From positions 2,666,001 to 2,730,000 of the forward strand of contig NZ_CP012996.1 in assembly GCF_001412655.1 (NCBI RefSeq): a DNA stretch of 64,000 nucleotides, in the 5' to 3' direction. Shown piece after piece: positions 36,582-46,110 of this stretch. The notes below the pieces were generated by a model. It ran no database searches, was not told the DNA's origin, and saw nothing but the letters and a program-made list of their open reading frames with translations. The position numbers and the translations under genes are program-made. Numbering within the stretch: position 1 is the first letter of the stretch; each line of letters opens with the position of its first letter. Origin of the DNA: Pedobacter sp. PACM 27299. GTDB taxonomy: Bacteria > Bacteroidota > Bacteroidia > Sphingobacteriales > Sphingobacteriaceae.

Positions 36582-39381
36582 GTTGAAGTTCAAAGCAGTT
36601 TTATTCATTTGCATATTGATGATCACTGCGCAGGCAGATGCCCAGCAAAAAGATCCATCCGCTATCGGGCAGATCAAAGGGGTAGTTCGCGATTCCCTGC
36701 ATAATTTTAGTTTACAATCTGCTACCATCTCCATTTATAGCAAGGCAGATTCTTCATTGCTGATGTATCAGCTGGCTAATCGCTTAGGGGAGTTTGTAGC
36801 TAAAAATATTCCAATAGGAAAGCCATTATATGCTGATTTTACCTATCTGGGCTATAAAGGACAAAGACGATATTTTACCATCAGCTTAGCCGAAAAAATA
36901 TATGATTTTAAGACCATCTACCTGCGCAACCAGGATGTCATGCTGCAGGAAGTGGCGATAGGACTACCTCCTGTGAGAATGAACAGGGATACGCTGGAAT
37001 TTTTAGCCGATGCCTATACGCTTGAAAAAAGTGCGACAGTGGAGGATCTGCTGAGGAAATTAGCCGGATTAACGGTATGGGGCGATGGCAGCATTACTTA
37101 TAATGGTAAACCTATTCACAATCTCACTGTCAATGGCAAGCCTTTTTTTGGTGGTACTATAAAAGTTGCGACGCAAAACCTCCCAAAGAATATCGTAGAT
37201 AAGATACAGGTCTTCAATAATGGTCATAATGAAAATCCATTGGATTCTACCCTGCAAATGAATGTCAAATTAAAAAAGGGGATGGAAAATGGGCTGTTTG
37301 GTAAAGTGTCTGCGGGCTATGGAACAGCGCAGCGATATGGGGCGGATGCCTCCATCAGCCATTTTACCCCAAAATTGCAGCTAGGGATTTTGACTGCATT
37401 CAATAATACGAATAAGGTTGCTGGCAGCGTATCTGGATTACAGCAATATTCCTCCTTTAAGGGGGCGGGGACGAGCAATGAGTATAGTTCTGATTTTAGT
37501 AGGGCCGGGCTAAACCGTCAATACGCGGGCGGCGCACAGTTCCAGTATAATTTTATGGAGAGTAAAAAGACGCTGCTTGAAACGCGTTTGCTGACAGGAG
37601 ATTATTTCGCAAGTAAAGACTTCAATCAAACCGAAAGGGAAATTGTAACAGACAGATTGGTCTCTCAGGGGATTGATACCAGAAAAATTGATGCCAATTC
37701 CAATCGTAATACGGTAACTAGACAGCATTTAAATCTGAACTATCAAGCTAATGATTCTAAGAATGGATTGGTGCTGGCGCCGAAAGTCATTCAAAGCATT
37801 ACAGACCATCACTCCATTACAAATAGTACTGTTCTTTTGCCTGATGGTACAGAACAAAGCAGTAATGAATCCCAAAATATAAATAGCCAGCGATATAACT
37901 TTTATGGGATCAGCGGCAAGTATAATATGGCATCCATATTTAGCCTGTCATTCGATTTTTCTAATCATAAAAATGATGAGGATAGAACGAATATTACTGA
38001 GTTTACATCGCCTTTGGATGTTACGCAAAACAAAGCTTTTAATCGTAAGTACGCTATAAATACAAATAGCAATTATCAAATGATAAATCTGCGCTCTATG
38101 CCTTTGCAGGATTTTATTTTTGATAAGAGAAAAATGAGGCCAAGTATTACTTTAAGAAATAAAATAGAACTTCGCCAAAACCAAAGTATTGACCAGATCA
38201 GCGATTTAAATGCAGATCAAAACAACTATACTGACAATACTTATTTGAGCAATCGAACAAAATATAATTTAACAACTGATGTATTAGGCTTGAACATCAA
38301 TCGCAGTTATGATGTGGGCAGTTTAGCAGGTCGATACCAGAGAAATCTAAGGCTAAACATAGACCTTCAAAACCAGTTTCTCTGGCAAGAGCATCGCTCA
38401 GAGAAGGCTTTCCAAAATATAAAGCGCGACTACAGTTCATTTGTCCCCTTGGCATCCATCCATTATGAGGATTATCAGACAGGGAGCTACAGTAAGAGTT
38501 ACAGGTTAAGCTATATCAGCTCCATCACCGTTCCAGAAATTCAGCAGTTTGCGCCATTGGTAGATAGTTCCAATGTTTACATTTTTTATCGTGGTAATAC
38601 AGCACTAAAGGAAAGCTACCACCATGAATTGGTTTTTGATTTTAGTCATGTCCCTTCGAGTCTAAAAGATGGGATAAACTATACGGTATCAGCCCACTAT
38701 AAGGCGATCAATAATTATATCACGGATAGTGTTTTTTACGATGAATTAGGTCGGCAAACTATTGGATATGTAAATGTAATGGGCTACAGAAGTGCTGGAC
38801 TAAATTCCCAGATGAGCAGGTCTTATAAATTTTCCTCTCATCAGGTCCAGTTACGTTTAAATGTCAGCTATAACTTTTCCAGGAGACCTGGCTATACCAA
38901 TGGGCTTGAGAACCTGGTACAGCAAAATTCTACCAGCGGATATCTAGATGCCGGCTATTCATTTAAAGACAAATTGTTGATTAACCTGGGACAAAGAATC
39001 AGTAATTCCAATGCGAAGAACAGAAGTCCGGCTGCGGTGACAGCCTTTGTAAATACTACTTCAGTGACCACAGGACGCTTAAGTTTTCCATTTTATAAAG
39101 GACTGACCTTTGCGAGCAATGTTGACTTTAATCATTATAAATCATCCAGCAGTAAGGCGGTCAGCTTTACCATTTGGAATGCCGGTTTAACACAGCGCTT
39201 TACCGAGGAAAAGAACTTTGAACTGCGATTTGAAGCCCTGGATTTATTGCGGCAAAACAAAAATATGGTGATCATTAATGATGGCACCATGCTCACAAGT
39301 ACCAGAACGAATACCTTAACCCAGTATTTTATGTTATCATTTTCTTATTTCCCCCGTAGATTTGGTAACAGTAAAAAATGA
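36571..39381 (+). CDS. TonB-dependent receptor-like outer-membrane protein (carboxypeptidase-regulatory plus plug plus barrel)
   Basis: 936 residues. The start is a GTG at 36571 overlapping the preceding gene, or the TTG at 36583; no ATG fits. Signal peptide ends in QADAQQ. An N-terminal regulatory-like domain (about 30-125) is followed by a plug-like segment (MNRDTLEFLADAYTLEKSATVEDLLRKLAG) and a long beta-barrel ending in FSYFPRRFG. It matches the outer-membrane beta-barrel family typical of Bacteroidota but has no SusD partner. Together with the propeller protein and the S41 peptidase it may form a peptide-handling unit; that is inference. Confidence 0.8.
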   Translation: MISRLKFKAVLFICILMITAQADAQQKDPSAIGQIKGVVRDSLHNFSLQSATISIYSKADSSLLMYQLANRLGEFVAKNIPIGKPLYADFTYLGYKGQRRYFTISLAEKIYDFKTIYLRNQDVMLQEVAIGLPPVRMNRDTLEFLADAYTLEKSATVEDLLRKLAGLTVWGDGSITYNGKPIHNLTVNGKPFFGGTIKVATQNLPKNIVDKIQVFNNGHNENPLDSTLQMNVKLKKGMENGLFGKVSAGYGTAQRYGADASISHFTPKLQLGILTAFNNTNKVAGSVSGLQQYSSFKGAGTSNEYSSDFSRAGLNRQYAGGAQFQYNFMESKKTLLETRLLTGDYFASKDFNQTEREIVTDRLVSQGIDTRKIDANSNRNTVTRQHLNLNYQANDSKNGLVLAPKVIQSITDHHSITNSTVLLPDGTEQSSNESQNINSQRYNFYGISGKYNMASIFSLSFDFSNHKNDEDRTNITEFTSPLDVTQNKAFNRKYAINTNSNYQMINLRSMPLQDFIFDKRKMRPSITLRNKIELRQNQSIDQISDLNADQNNYTDNTYLSNRTKYNLTTDVLGLNINRSYDVGSLAGRYQRNLRLNIDLQNQFLWQEHRSEKAFQNIKRDYSSFVPLASIHYEDYQTGSYSKSYRLSYISSITVPEIQQFAPLVDSSNVYIFYRGNTALKESYHHELVFDFSHVPSSLKDGINYTVSAHYKAINNYITDSVFYDELGRQTIGYVNVMGYRSAGLNSQMSRSYKFSSHQVQLRLNVSYNFSRRPGYTNGLENLVQQNSTSGYLDAGYSFKDKLLINLGQRISNSNAKNRSPAAVTAFVNTTSVTTGRLSFPFYKGLTFASNVDFNHYKSSSSKAVSFTIWNAGLTQRFTEEKNFELRFEALDLLRQNKNMVIINDGTMLTSTRTNTLTQYFMLSFSYFPRRFGNSKK

Positions 39382-39443
39382 TTGCATGATTTATACAATT
39401 TTTAATCTTCGGGAATACTTTCCTTTACGATATAAAATTGTAA

Positions 39444-40871
39444 ATGATGAAGATAATACTGTCTATAGCGCTGATTTTCCTAGCCAATCTGGTTAATGCA
39501 CAAAGTACCTGCGAATGCGGGGAGACTTTGGAACGATTGATTCATAAAATTGAAACTGAGTATCCAGGATTTGAAGAAAAGACGAAGGATAAGATATTAT
39601 ATGAAAGTTTCAAAGTACAGTTAAAAGTCGAAGCAAATCTCACTGAAAAATCAGCTTGCTTTGCTATGCTAAAAAAGTACACGGCTTTCTTCCGGGATGG
39701 TCATATCTGGATAAATCCAGCAACGGCTATAAGTAATTCAAAAGAAACAGTAAGTACCACGCTGGTCGATGTTGATATCGAGAAATTCCGGAAAAGGAGC
39801 AAAACGACTGCTGATCCAGTCGACGGAATTTGGAAAAACAAGTTTGAATGGACAGGAGGGGCGCTCTATGAAATTGGAATTACCAAAAATAAGGCTGGGG
39901 TATGGATCGGATTTGTCATGAGTTCCAGCTCTGCTTTTTGGAAACCTAAAGAAACGAAATTTAGGCTTTATCCTGATGGGAAGTTCGAATTTTACACTTT
40001 CGATAAGAAGATGAAGACCGGAACTTATGAAATTTACAACCAAAGTATTGTCTATTTTAAGGAGGTAAGAGCTGTTTTTATAAAAGAATCACCAGCATCA
40101 AATTTGACACAGGAAGAGGTAAAAAGAAAAGTTGGGGAATACTATGGATTTGGGGCAAAAAAGTTGAGCGATAAAACCATGCTGCTCACATTGCCATCTT
40201 TTGATTATCCTTTCGTTGAAATCATTGAAGACCTGGTAAAAAACAACCGTTCCCAAATTGAAACTTGTAAGAATTTAATCATCGATCTCAGGGGTAATTC
40301 TGGGGGGACAGATAACGCTTATCAGCTATTATTGCCTTATATCATGACCAATTCCATCAGAAACATGGGGGTAGAATACCTGGCCACACCAACTTTAGTA
40401 GATGGACTTAAAGGTTATCTAAAAAACTTGCCTGAAAATAAGGAGCGACAAAGAGAAATGGAGCGGGTAGGGAGATGGATCAGTCTTTTTGAGGAAAATA
40501 TGGGAAAATTTGTAAATCTTAAAGACAGCACTTTCTCCATGCAACAAGTTGTGCCCTCTGAAAAGAGCCCTGCGCAGGTGTTGATCCTGATCGATAAAAG
40601 AGTTGGAAGTGCTGCCGAAAGCTTCACTATGATGGCGAAACAAAGTAAAAAGCTGAAGGTAGCAGGTACGGTCAGTTCCGGAGGATTGGATTATGCAGCA
40701 GCACGGATGTTCAATTTTGGCTGTCCTGAATATCTACTGCAATTGCCAACCTACCGTTCTTTAAGGCTGCCGGATTATCCAATTGATAATATTGGCATTC
40801 AACCAGACATTTTCCTGGACAAAAGCGTCCAGGATTGGCTGCAATTTGCCTTAGCATATTTGGAACAATAA
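39444..40871 (+). CDS. Secreted S41-family peptidase
   Basis: 475 residues with a signal peptide ending in VNAQ. The catalytic core (about 260-460) has NLIIDLRGNSGGTDNAYQLLLPY and VLILIDKRVGSAAESFTMMAKQSKK, where Ser389 in GSAAE is the expected nucleophile. The N-terminal 240 residues contain a divergent domain of unknown type. S41 peptidases cleave C-terminal regions of exported proteins; this one is likely periplasmic or surface-exposed. It follows the receptor gene by 62 bp and may share its transcript. Confidence 0.85.
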   Translation: MMKIILSIALIFLANLVNAQSTCECGETLERLIHKIETEYPGFEEKTKDKILYESFKVQLKVEANLTEKSACFAMLKKYTAFFRDGHIWINPATAISNSKETVSTTLVDVDIEKFRKRSKTTADPVDGIWKNKFEWTGGALYEIGITKNKAGVWIGFVMSSSSAFWKPKETKFRLYPDGKFEFYTFDKKMKTGTYEIYNQSIVYFKEVRAVFIKESPASNLTQEEVKRKVGEYYGFGAKKLSDKTMLLTLPSFDYPFVEIIEDLVKNNRSQIETCKNLIIDLRGNSGGTDNAYQLLLPYIMTNSIRNMGVEYLATPTLVDGLKGYLKNLPENKERQREMERVGRWISLFEENMGKFVNLKDSTFSMQQVVPSEKSPAQVLILIDKRVGSAAESFTMMAKQSKKLKVAGTVSSGGLDYAAARMFNFGCPEYLLQLPTYRSLRLPDYPIDNIGIQPDIFLDKSVQDWLQFALAYLEQ

Positions 40872-40916
40872 AGAAACTGATTCTGGCAAACACGTTGACA
40901 GAAAATCAGCTCAATG

Positions 40917-41180
40917 CTAGTTTTGTGCAGTATAACCTGCTAGCGTACCAGAGATTTCTTTGATCGTCTTTAGACTAAAAGGATGTCTGCCAATCAGCCA
41001 TCTTTTAATTTCGTCAGGATTGATATCCAAGGCCACAGCTAGATCATTTTCTGAAAGAATCTGATCGGCTAACATTTTTGAAGCTTTGCTGGCAAGATCC
41101 TGGTTCAGCTGTGTTAATTCTTCTATAGCGGGGTTTCCACTTTCTTCCAGCCAGATGGCTACAAAGTCGTTCTCTTCCAT
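40917..41180 (-). CDS. Small XRE-type helix-turn-helix protein
   Basis: 87 residues. The C-terminal half reads as a Cro/CI HTH: ILSENDLAVALDINPDEIKRWLIGRHPFSLKTIKEISGTL. The N-terminal half is a short acidic helix. It looks like the antitoxin-side HTH proteins of Bacteroidota, but no toxin ORF lies beside it. Probably a DNA-binding regulator; target unknown. It is convergent with the S41 peptidase. Confidence 0.75.
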   Translation of the reverse strand: MEENDFVAIWLEESGNPAIEELTQLNQDLASKASKMLADQILSENDLAVALDINPDEIKRWLIGRHPFSLKTIKEISGTLAGYTAQN

Positions 41181-41376
41181 TGATGTTCTACGTAATAATT
41201 TAAAGTATTCCGGGCCTTCTGCACCGTTTGCCTCATTTGGGCTCCAAATTTAACGATATTCCTAGTAATATTGCAACAAGACTCAAAGCCAGTCAGGTTA
41301 TAATTGAAAAATTGTAGCTTAGGCAGGTGTGCTGGAAGAGGATTGCTGGAAGAAATATGATGATGTTATAGTGTGA

Positions 41377-42225
41377 ATGAATATGGAAGTAAAAAACTTA
41401 GAGAATATCGATCTTGAAAAATTAGTGGCAGTAATTAATTTATCATTTTCAGATTATATCGTGCCCCTGCAGCTGAATTTAGAAATATTGAAAGCTAAGA
41501 TTAAAGCAGAGGACATCAAGATGGAATTATCTATGGGCGTGTTTGATGGTGATGAAATGCTGGGTTGTATGTTACATGGATTACGGGATACGGAGGAAGG
41601 ATTAACAGTGTACAATGGTGCTACAGGCGTAATTCCAAGCCATAGAGGGAGAGGATTGGTCCGAAAAATGTATGAACATCTGCTGCCGGAATTAAAAAAG
41701 CTAGAGGTAAAGAATATGGTATTGGAAGTGATCACTGGAAATCATCCTGCAATAAAAGCGTATGAGAAAATGGGATATACTGTGCATAGAACGCTAGATT
41801 GTTATAGAGGAAAAATTCAGGTCAACAATAACAGTCCGGTCAGCATATTGAAAGAAATTGATCCGGTGGAATGGAAGGAGTTGATGTCTTTCTGGGATAC
41901 AAAACCCTCCTGGCAGAATGCCGTTCAGTCCTTGGAAAATAGCAAAGAAAATTGTCAGTTTGTGGCTGCTTATCGCGATGATTTATTGGTCGGTTATGCC
42001 GTCTATAATCCGACATCAAGAAAAATAAATCAGCTTGCCGTTGCTAAAAATTACCGAAATAAGGGAATTGGTACGGAGCTGTTTGCTCATATCAATGAGG
42101 TAGTTGATCAGCAAGAAGTTTTTGTCTTCAATGTAGACCATAATGCGGCTTCTACTTTGGAATTCTTAAAAGCTCAGGGGCTTTGCGAACATATCGCACA
42201 GTTTGAGATGAGCAGAATGGTCTAA
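41377..42225 (+). CDS. GNAT-family N-acetyltransferase with two GNAT domains
   Basis: 282 residues. The first acetyl-CoA-binding core is GATGVIPSHRGRGLVRKMYEHLLP (about 85-110), with the family C-terminal strand in VLEVITGNHPAIKAYEKMGY. A second, weaker domain (about 150-282) has QLAVAKNYRNKGIGTELFAHINE. Cytoplasmic; substrate unknown. It ends directly at a strong hairpin terminator. Confidence 0.88.
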   Translation: MNMEVKNLENIDLEKLVAVINLSFSDYIVPLQLNLEILKAKIKAEDIKMELSMGVFDGDEMLGCMLHGLRDTEEGLTVYNGATGVIPSHRGRGLVRKMYEHLLPELKKLEVKNMVLEVITGNHPAIKAYEKMGYTVHRTLDCYRGKIQVNNNSPVSILKEIDPVEWKELMSFWDTKPSWQNAVQSLENSKENCQFVAAYRDDLLVGYAVYNPTSRKINQLAVAKNYRNKGIGTELFAHINEVVDQQEVFVFNVDHNAASTLEFLKAQGLCEHIAQFEMSRMV

Positions 42226-42264
42226 TGTTTAATGCCCATCATTTCTATTGATGGGCATTAAACA
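42226..42264. terminator. Bidirectional hairpin terminator
   Basis: Arms 42226-42241 and 42249-42264 are perfectly complementary over 16 bp (TGTTTAATGCCCATCA and its complement) with a 7-nt loop. It begins at the stop codon of the GNAT gene and lies before the convergent OmpW-like gene, so it can act on both transcripts. Confidence 0.85.
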
Positions 42265-42294
42265 TTTAGCTTCCTAGATTAAACCTGGTGTAGA

Positions 42295-42984
42295 TTAGAA
42301 CTTATAGCCTAAACCTACGCCTAATAACCACGATTTTATTTTCACATCTGCATTGATGCTGCCGAGTACTGGTGCCAGCTGCGGACTTGCTGCTGGTGTC
42401 AGGTTTGAAGCATCAACAATTGCTGTGGTAGAAAGGAAAATCTTCTTCAAATCCACATTAATAAAGAATTTATCACTGATGTCGTAGTCAAAACCAGCTT
42501 GAGCTGCAAAGGCAAATTTATCTTTGTATTTGATGTCTTTTACGGTTGGCCCCGCATCTGCACTATAAAAGATGGTATAATTGATACCAGCTCCAAGATA
42601 TGGGTTAAACTTTCCAACAGGGTAATGATATTGTAAGGTCAGGGTAGGAGGAAGTAACCATACTTTTCCCAGATTTACATCTGCTGACTTGGAGGCACCG
42701 ATCGCACTAAGGTCGGAACCTACCGTGTTTACTTTATGTCTGGTGGTACCCAGAATCAGCTCTGCCGCGAAATTTTTGTTAAAGAAATAAGTGAAATCCA
42801 GCTCAGGAATGAAAGAATTGGAAATCTTTGCATCGCCGCCAATTACGCCGATTTCTGCACTTTCCTGAGGCATTACCGCCACACCTCTCAATCTAATCCT
42901 CCATTTTTCAGCAGGCTGGCTGCTTTGTGAAAATCCGTAAAATCCGGTCATTAACAGGACCATAAGTATACTTAACCTTTTCAT
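42295..42984 (-). CDS. OmpW-family outer-membrane protein
   Basis: 229 residues with a signal peptide ending in GFSQ. An eight-strand beta-barrel is expected: WRIRLRGVAVMPQESAEIG, FIPELDFTYFFNKNFAAELILG, PPTLTLQYHYPVGKFNPYLGAGINYT and a terminal aromatic (GLGYKF) are OmpW-type features. OmpW proteins form narrow hydrophobic channels for small molecules. Monocistronic, facing the GNAT gene. Confidence 0.9.
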   Translation of the reverse strand: MKRLSILMVLLMTGFYGFSQSSQPAEKWRIRLRGVAVMPQESAEIGVIGGDAKISNSFIPELDFTYFFNKNFAAELILGTTRHKVNTVGSDLSAIGASKSADVNLGKVWLLPPTLTLQYHYPVGKFNPYLGAGINYTIFYSADAGPTVKDIKYKDKFAFAAQAGFDYDISDKFFINVDLKKIFLSTTAIVDASNLTPAASPQLAPVLGSINADVKIKSWLLGVGLGYKF

Positions 42985-43122
42985 AATTTTGATATTTATT
43001 TAGGACAAATCTATCCTGGAATACCGATCAAAAAAATGCGCGAAAACATCGATTATACTGATCTTCGGCAGGTTTTAGCAGCTGGTAATTTTGACATTTT
43101 CATTTAGCTGATCCAGATCATA

Positions 43123-43467
43123 TTATTCAACTTTCACATATTCTAATTTCCCTGTTTTATCACTGCTGATGGTCCTCTTTTTTGCATCAAAATAATCTAC
43201 TGAGAACTTAATAGAAATGATACTGATCTTAATGGTCAGCTCCTTATTATCGTCCGAAAGTTTCCATTTGCCTTTTCGGGAATTGCTGCCATTGATTCCT
43301 TGAAATATGCCATCCTCCATAAATACCTGATAAACGTCCGTTGGTGTGGTTACAACACCATCTTTAGTCTCTTTTACCAATTTCCATTTTCCAATCAGTT
43401 CTTTAGAAGTCTGCGCATTGCTGATCAATCCGAATCCGCAAAGTAATAGTGTGATGAATAGTTTCAT
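43123..43467 (-). CDS. Small secreted lipocalin-like protein
   Basis: 114 residues with a signal peptide ending in SNAQ. The mature part opens with ELIGKWKLVKETKDG and later KGKWKLSDDNKELTI, the repeated G-K-W strand motif of lipocalin-like Bacteroidota proteins. Function unknown; exported. No neighbours in an operon. Confidence 0.7.
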   Translation of the reverse strand: MKLFITLLLCGFGLISNAQTSKELIGKWKLVKETKDGVVTTPTDVYQVFMEDGIFQGINGSNSRKGKWKLSDDNKELTIKISIISIKFSVDYFDAKKRTISSDKTGKLEYVKVE

Positions 43468-43673
43468 GTTTTTTTATTCTAATCTAAGAAATTTATAAAT
43501 AAAAGCATTCAGCGGTAAGTTGAGCTTTACAACAAATGAAAATTTTCTTTATAGAAAACCAGATCCTGAATAAACTGAAGAGATTTGTGTTTATACATAA
43601 AGTATCAAGAAACAACTGGGACTATAGCAATTTAAATGGGCATTGACTCCGGTGTTTTTATGTAAATTGCTGG

Positions 43674-44390
43674 ATGAGTTTTTTAACAGCCGAATGGAGA
43701 AAACTAGCTATGGCAAATTATGTCGTAGATAAGGAACTCCTTTATCCTTATTTGCCAGCAGGAACAGAGATCGATTTATTTAATGGAAACTGCTATGTGA
43801 GTTTAGTCGGTTTTCTATTTAAAGAAACGAGATTATTAGGAGTTCGCGTTCCTTTTTATGCTAATTTTGAAGAGCTGAACTTGCGGTTTTATGTAAAGTA
43901 TCAGGAGGGAGGGGTTTGGAAAAGAGGGGTGTGTTTTATAAAAGAAATCGTACCAAAATTTGCACTGGCATTCATTGCGAATACAGTTTATAAAGAAAAC
44001 TATGAGTCCATGCCTATGAAACATCGTTTCTCTGAAACTGAGCAAGAACTTAGCGTGGAATATCAGTGGAAGTATCATGATATATGGCAATCATTTGGAG
44101 TGAAAGCTGCCCTGGCATTGTCGGAAATTGAAGCGGGAACTGAGGCTGAATTCATTACAGAACATTATTGGGGTTATGCCAGGTATACGGATACAGTAAC
44201 GAATGAGTATGAGGTCAGGCATCCTCGGTGGATGGAATATAAAGTAAACAGTTTTAATATTGTGGTCGACTTTGAACTTAATTACGGAGAGAATTTTAAG
44301 TTTCTGAATGAGAAGAGCCCAGCATCAGTCATGCTGATAGAGGGCTCAGAAATAACTGTGGAACGGAAGAAGACATTGCGTCCAGTTTAG
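43674..44390 (+). CDS. DUF2071/YqjF-family protein
   Basis: 238 residues, cytoplasmic. The start FLTAEWRKLAMANYVVDKELLYPYLPAGTEID and the middle GNCYVSLVGFLFKETRLLGVRVPFYANFEELNLRFYV are characteristic of DUF2071. Family role not established; acetoacetate decarboxylase-like fold. Its stop overlaps the convergent DinB-like gene end by 4 bp. Confidence 0.85.
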   Translation: MSFLTAEWRKLAMANYVVDKELLYPYLPAGTEIDLFNGNCYVSLVGFLFKETRLLGVRVPFYANFEELNLRFYVKYQEGGVWKRGVCFIKEIVPKFALAFIANTVYKENYESMPMKHRFSETEQELSVEYQWKYHDIWQSFGVKAALALSEIEAGTEAEFITEHYWGYARYTDTVTNEYEVRHPRWMEYKVNSFNIVVDFELNYGENFKFLNEKSPASVMLIEGSEITVERKKTLRPV

Positions 44391-44901
44391 CTGCTCCTGC
44401 TATCTTCATAGGTAGGCCCATAAATACTGGGTACTTTATTTCCAGTTGCACGCAGGTAAACGATCAGCTCACCCCGGTGGTGGTAAATATGATTGAACAG
44501 AAATCCACGAGTTACAATGCCTCTTGGCATTGGACCAAGAATGGTGCGTTCACCGACTTTCATCGTCCAGCTGTCTTGTAATTTTTGTTCTGTAAGCGTG
44601 GCTAATGCCGCTCTGGCCTTTTCAACATTGCGTTCAAAAAGTGCCAGTATTGCATTAATATCATTGGTATCTCCACGCTCCAGTGTCGCTTTCGCCATGT
44701 CATATACCTCTTCTGTTAATGCACCTACATACCAGTAATAAATGGTGGCAATATGCTGAGCGAGTTCGCCCATCGTCCAGGAGATGTCAGCAGGTTTATA
44801 CCCAAGGTCTTTTTCTGGAATCGCATGGAGTAATTTACGTGTACTGTTTACTTCGTTTTCAAATTCAATTTAAGATATTGGATGATCATAGCTGTGTTCA
44901 T
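44387..44901 (-). pseudogene. DinB-family protein, frameshifted near its start
   Basis: The open part (44387-44773 from the first internal ATG) encodes the DinB four-helix bundle with TMGELAQHIATIYYWYVGAL and LFNHIYHHRGELIVYLRA, giving metal-binding histidines. Upstream in the same frame the sequence continues as a clear DinB N-terminus (FENEVNSTRKLLHAIPEKDLGY) until a stop with no ATG. The normal start, MNTAMIIQYLKL, is in another frame at 44899-44901; one missing base near 44866 would join them into a 171-residue protein. Either a sequence error or a recent loss of function. Confidence 0.75.
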
Positions 44902-44956
44902 TTAAAAATTAATAAAAGATAATAGCTATAAAACATCCAATATTGCTCATAAGTTT

Positions 44957-46102
44957 TTACGCTTGACTGGTTTTTTTCTTTTTACGGCCACGCCAGATCA
45001 GGAATCCTGTAATAGGCAAACTTGCCGCAATTAAACTCGCTAGAAAGGCCAATATTTTACCGGGTAGGCCAGCTATCGCACCAATATGGATGTCGTAGTT
45101 CATTCTGGTTATTTTATCAGCAACACTTGCATTTTTTAGTTTTCCGAAACTATGTGTTACTTCCATTTCCATCAACGTATATTGATCGTAGTAAAGGTAA
45201 TCGGCTTTCCAATACGTGTCCGTATCTGGATTTATCGCGACTTCTATGGCCGACTTCGCATTTTCAGGAACATGTACTTCCAGTCCTCCAGTGTAACCTG
45301 GTAAGCCTTTTAAAGTCTTTGCCCATAAAATGTCCATTGCCGGCTGTGTCCCTTTAAAGCTATTTACCTGTGTCGTATCCGAGTAACTTTCCGCAAACTG
45401 TTTCATCTGGTCTCCGCCCGAGGAAATCCAATACACCGATTTTGCAAACCATTGAAAGCCCATTACGAGGCCAGATATGGCTATAAAAATCAGGATCCAG
45501 GTCATGTAAAAGCCCATGACATTATGTAAGTCGTAGTTGACGCGTTTCCATTTTGCATTCCATTTAATACTGAATCTTTTCTTACTCGCCGCTTTGTTTT
45601 TCGGCCACCACAATACCAGACCTGAAATCAGTAAAAACAGAAACATTAAGGTGGCTGAGGCGAGGATCGGCTGACCAATATGTGCTGGAAGCCAGAGGTA
45701 ATAATGACCCATGATCATGATCCTGAAAAAGTCATCCTCCATATTTTTAACCTTTAATACCTCAGCGGTGTAAGGGTTTAAAAATACAATCCAATAATAA
45801 GATGGGCTTTCTGCAAAATAAACCACCTGTGAAGATTTTCCTGGCTGATAACCCACACTATGGGCATGTTTACCAGGCAAGGCTTCATCTGCAATTTTTT
45901 TAAGTAAGGAGGGGGCCATCAAAGCACGCTGCTCTACTTTTGTGAACCGATAGGGCTGTGTAATGTCTTCAATCTCACGTTCAAAGGCTAATATACATCC
46001 GGTAATCCCTAAGAAACACACAAATAGCCCGGATGTTAATCCGAGCCATAAGTGCAATTGTCCTGTCCAATATTTGAACGTCTTTTTTTTATTGTTCAAC
46101 AC
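44957..46102 (-). CDS. PepSY-domain membrane protein, probable siderophore-iron reductase
   Basis: 381 residues with four main transmembrane segments: about 20-40 (LTSGLFVCFLGITGCILAFE), 145-165, 195-215 and 340-365. PepSY-type HLWLGL and the conserved HNVMGFYMTWILIF are typical of the PiuB/FoxB-like family, which reduces ferric-siderophore at the inner membrane. The gene starts 8 bp after the siderophore receptor stop, so the two form an iron-uptake operon. Confidence 0.88.
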   Translation of the reverse strand: MLNNKKKTFKYWTGQLHLWLGLTSGLFVCFLGITGCILAFEREIEDITQPYRFTKVEQRALMAPSLLKKIADEALPGKHAHSVGYQPGKSSQVVYFAESPSYYWIVFLNPYTAEVLKVKNMEDDFFRIMIMGHYYLWLPAHIGQPILASATLMFLFLLISGLVLWWPKNKAASKKRFSIKWNAKWKRVNYDLHNVMGFYMTWILIFIAISGLVMGFQWFAKSVYWISSGGDQMKQFAESYSDTTQVNSFKGTQPAMDILWAKTLKGLPGYTGGLEVHVPENAKSAIEVAINPDTDTYWKADYLYYDQYTLMEMEVTHSFGKLKNASVADKITRMNYDIHIGAIAGLPGKILAFLASLIAASLPITGFLIWRGRKKKKTSQA

Positions 46103-46110
46103 TGATTTTA

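Noticed and set aside
40917..41180. Toxin-antitoxin pair for the small HTH protein
   Set aside because: No toxin-like frame was found on either side.
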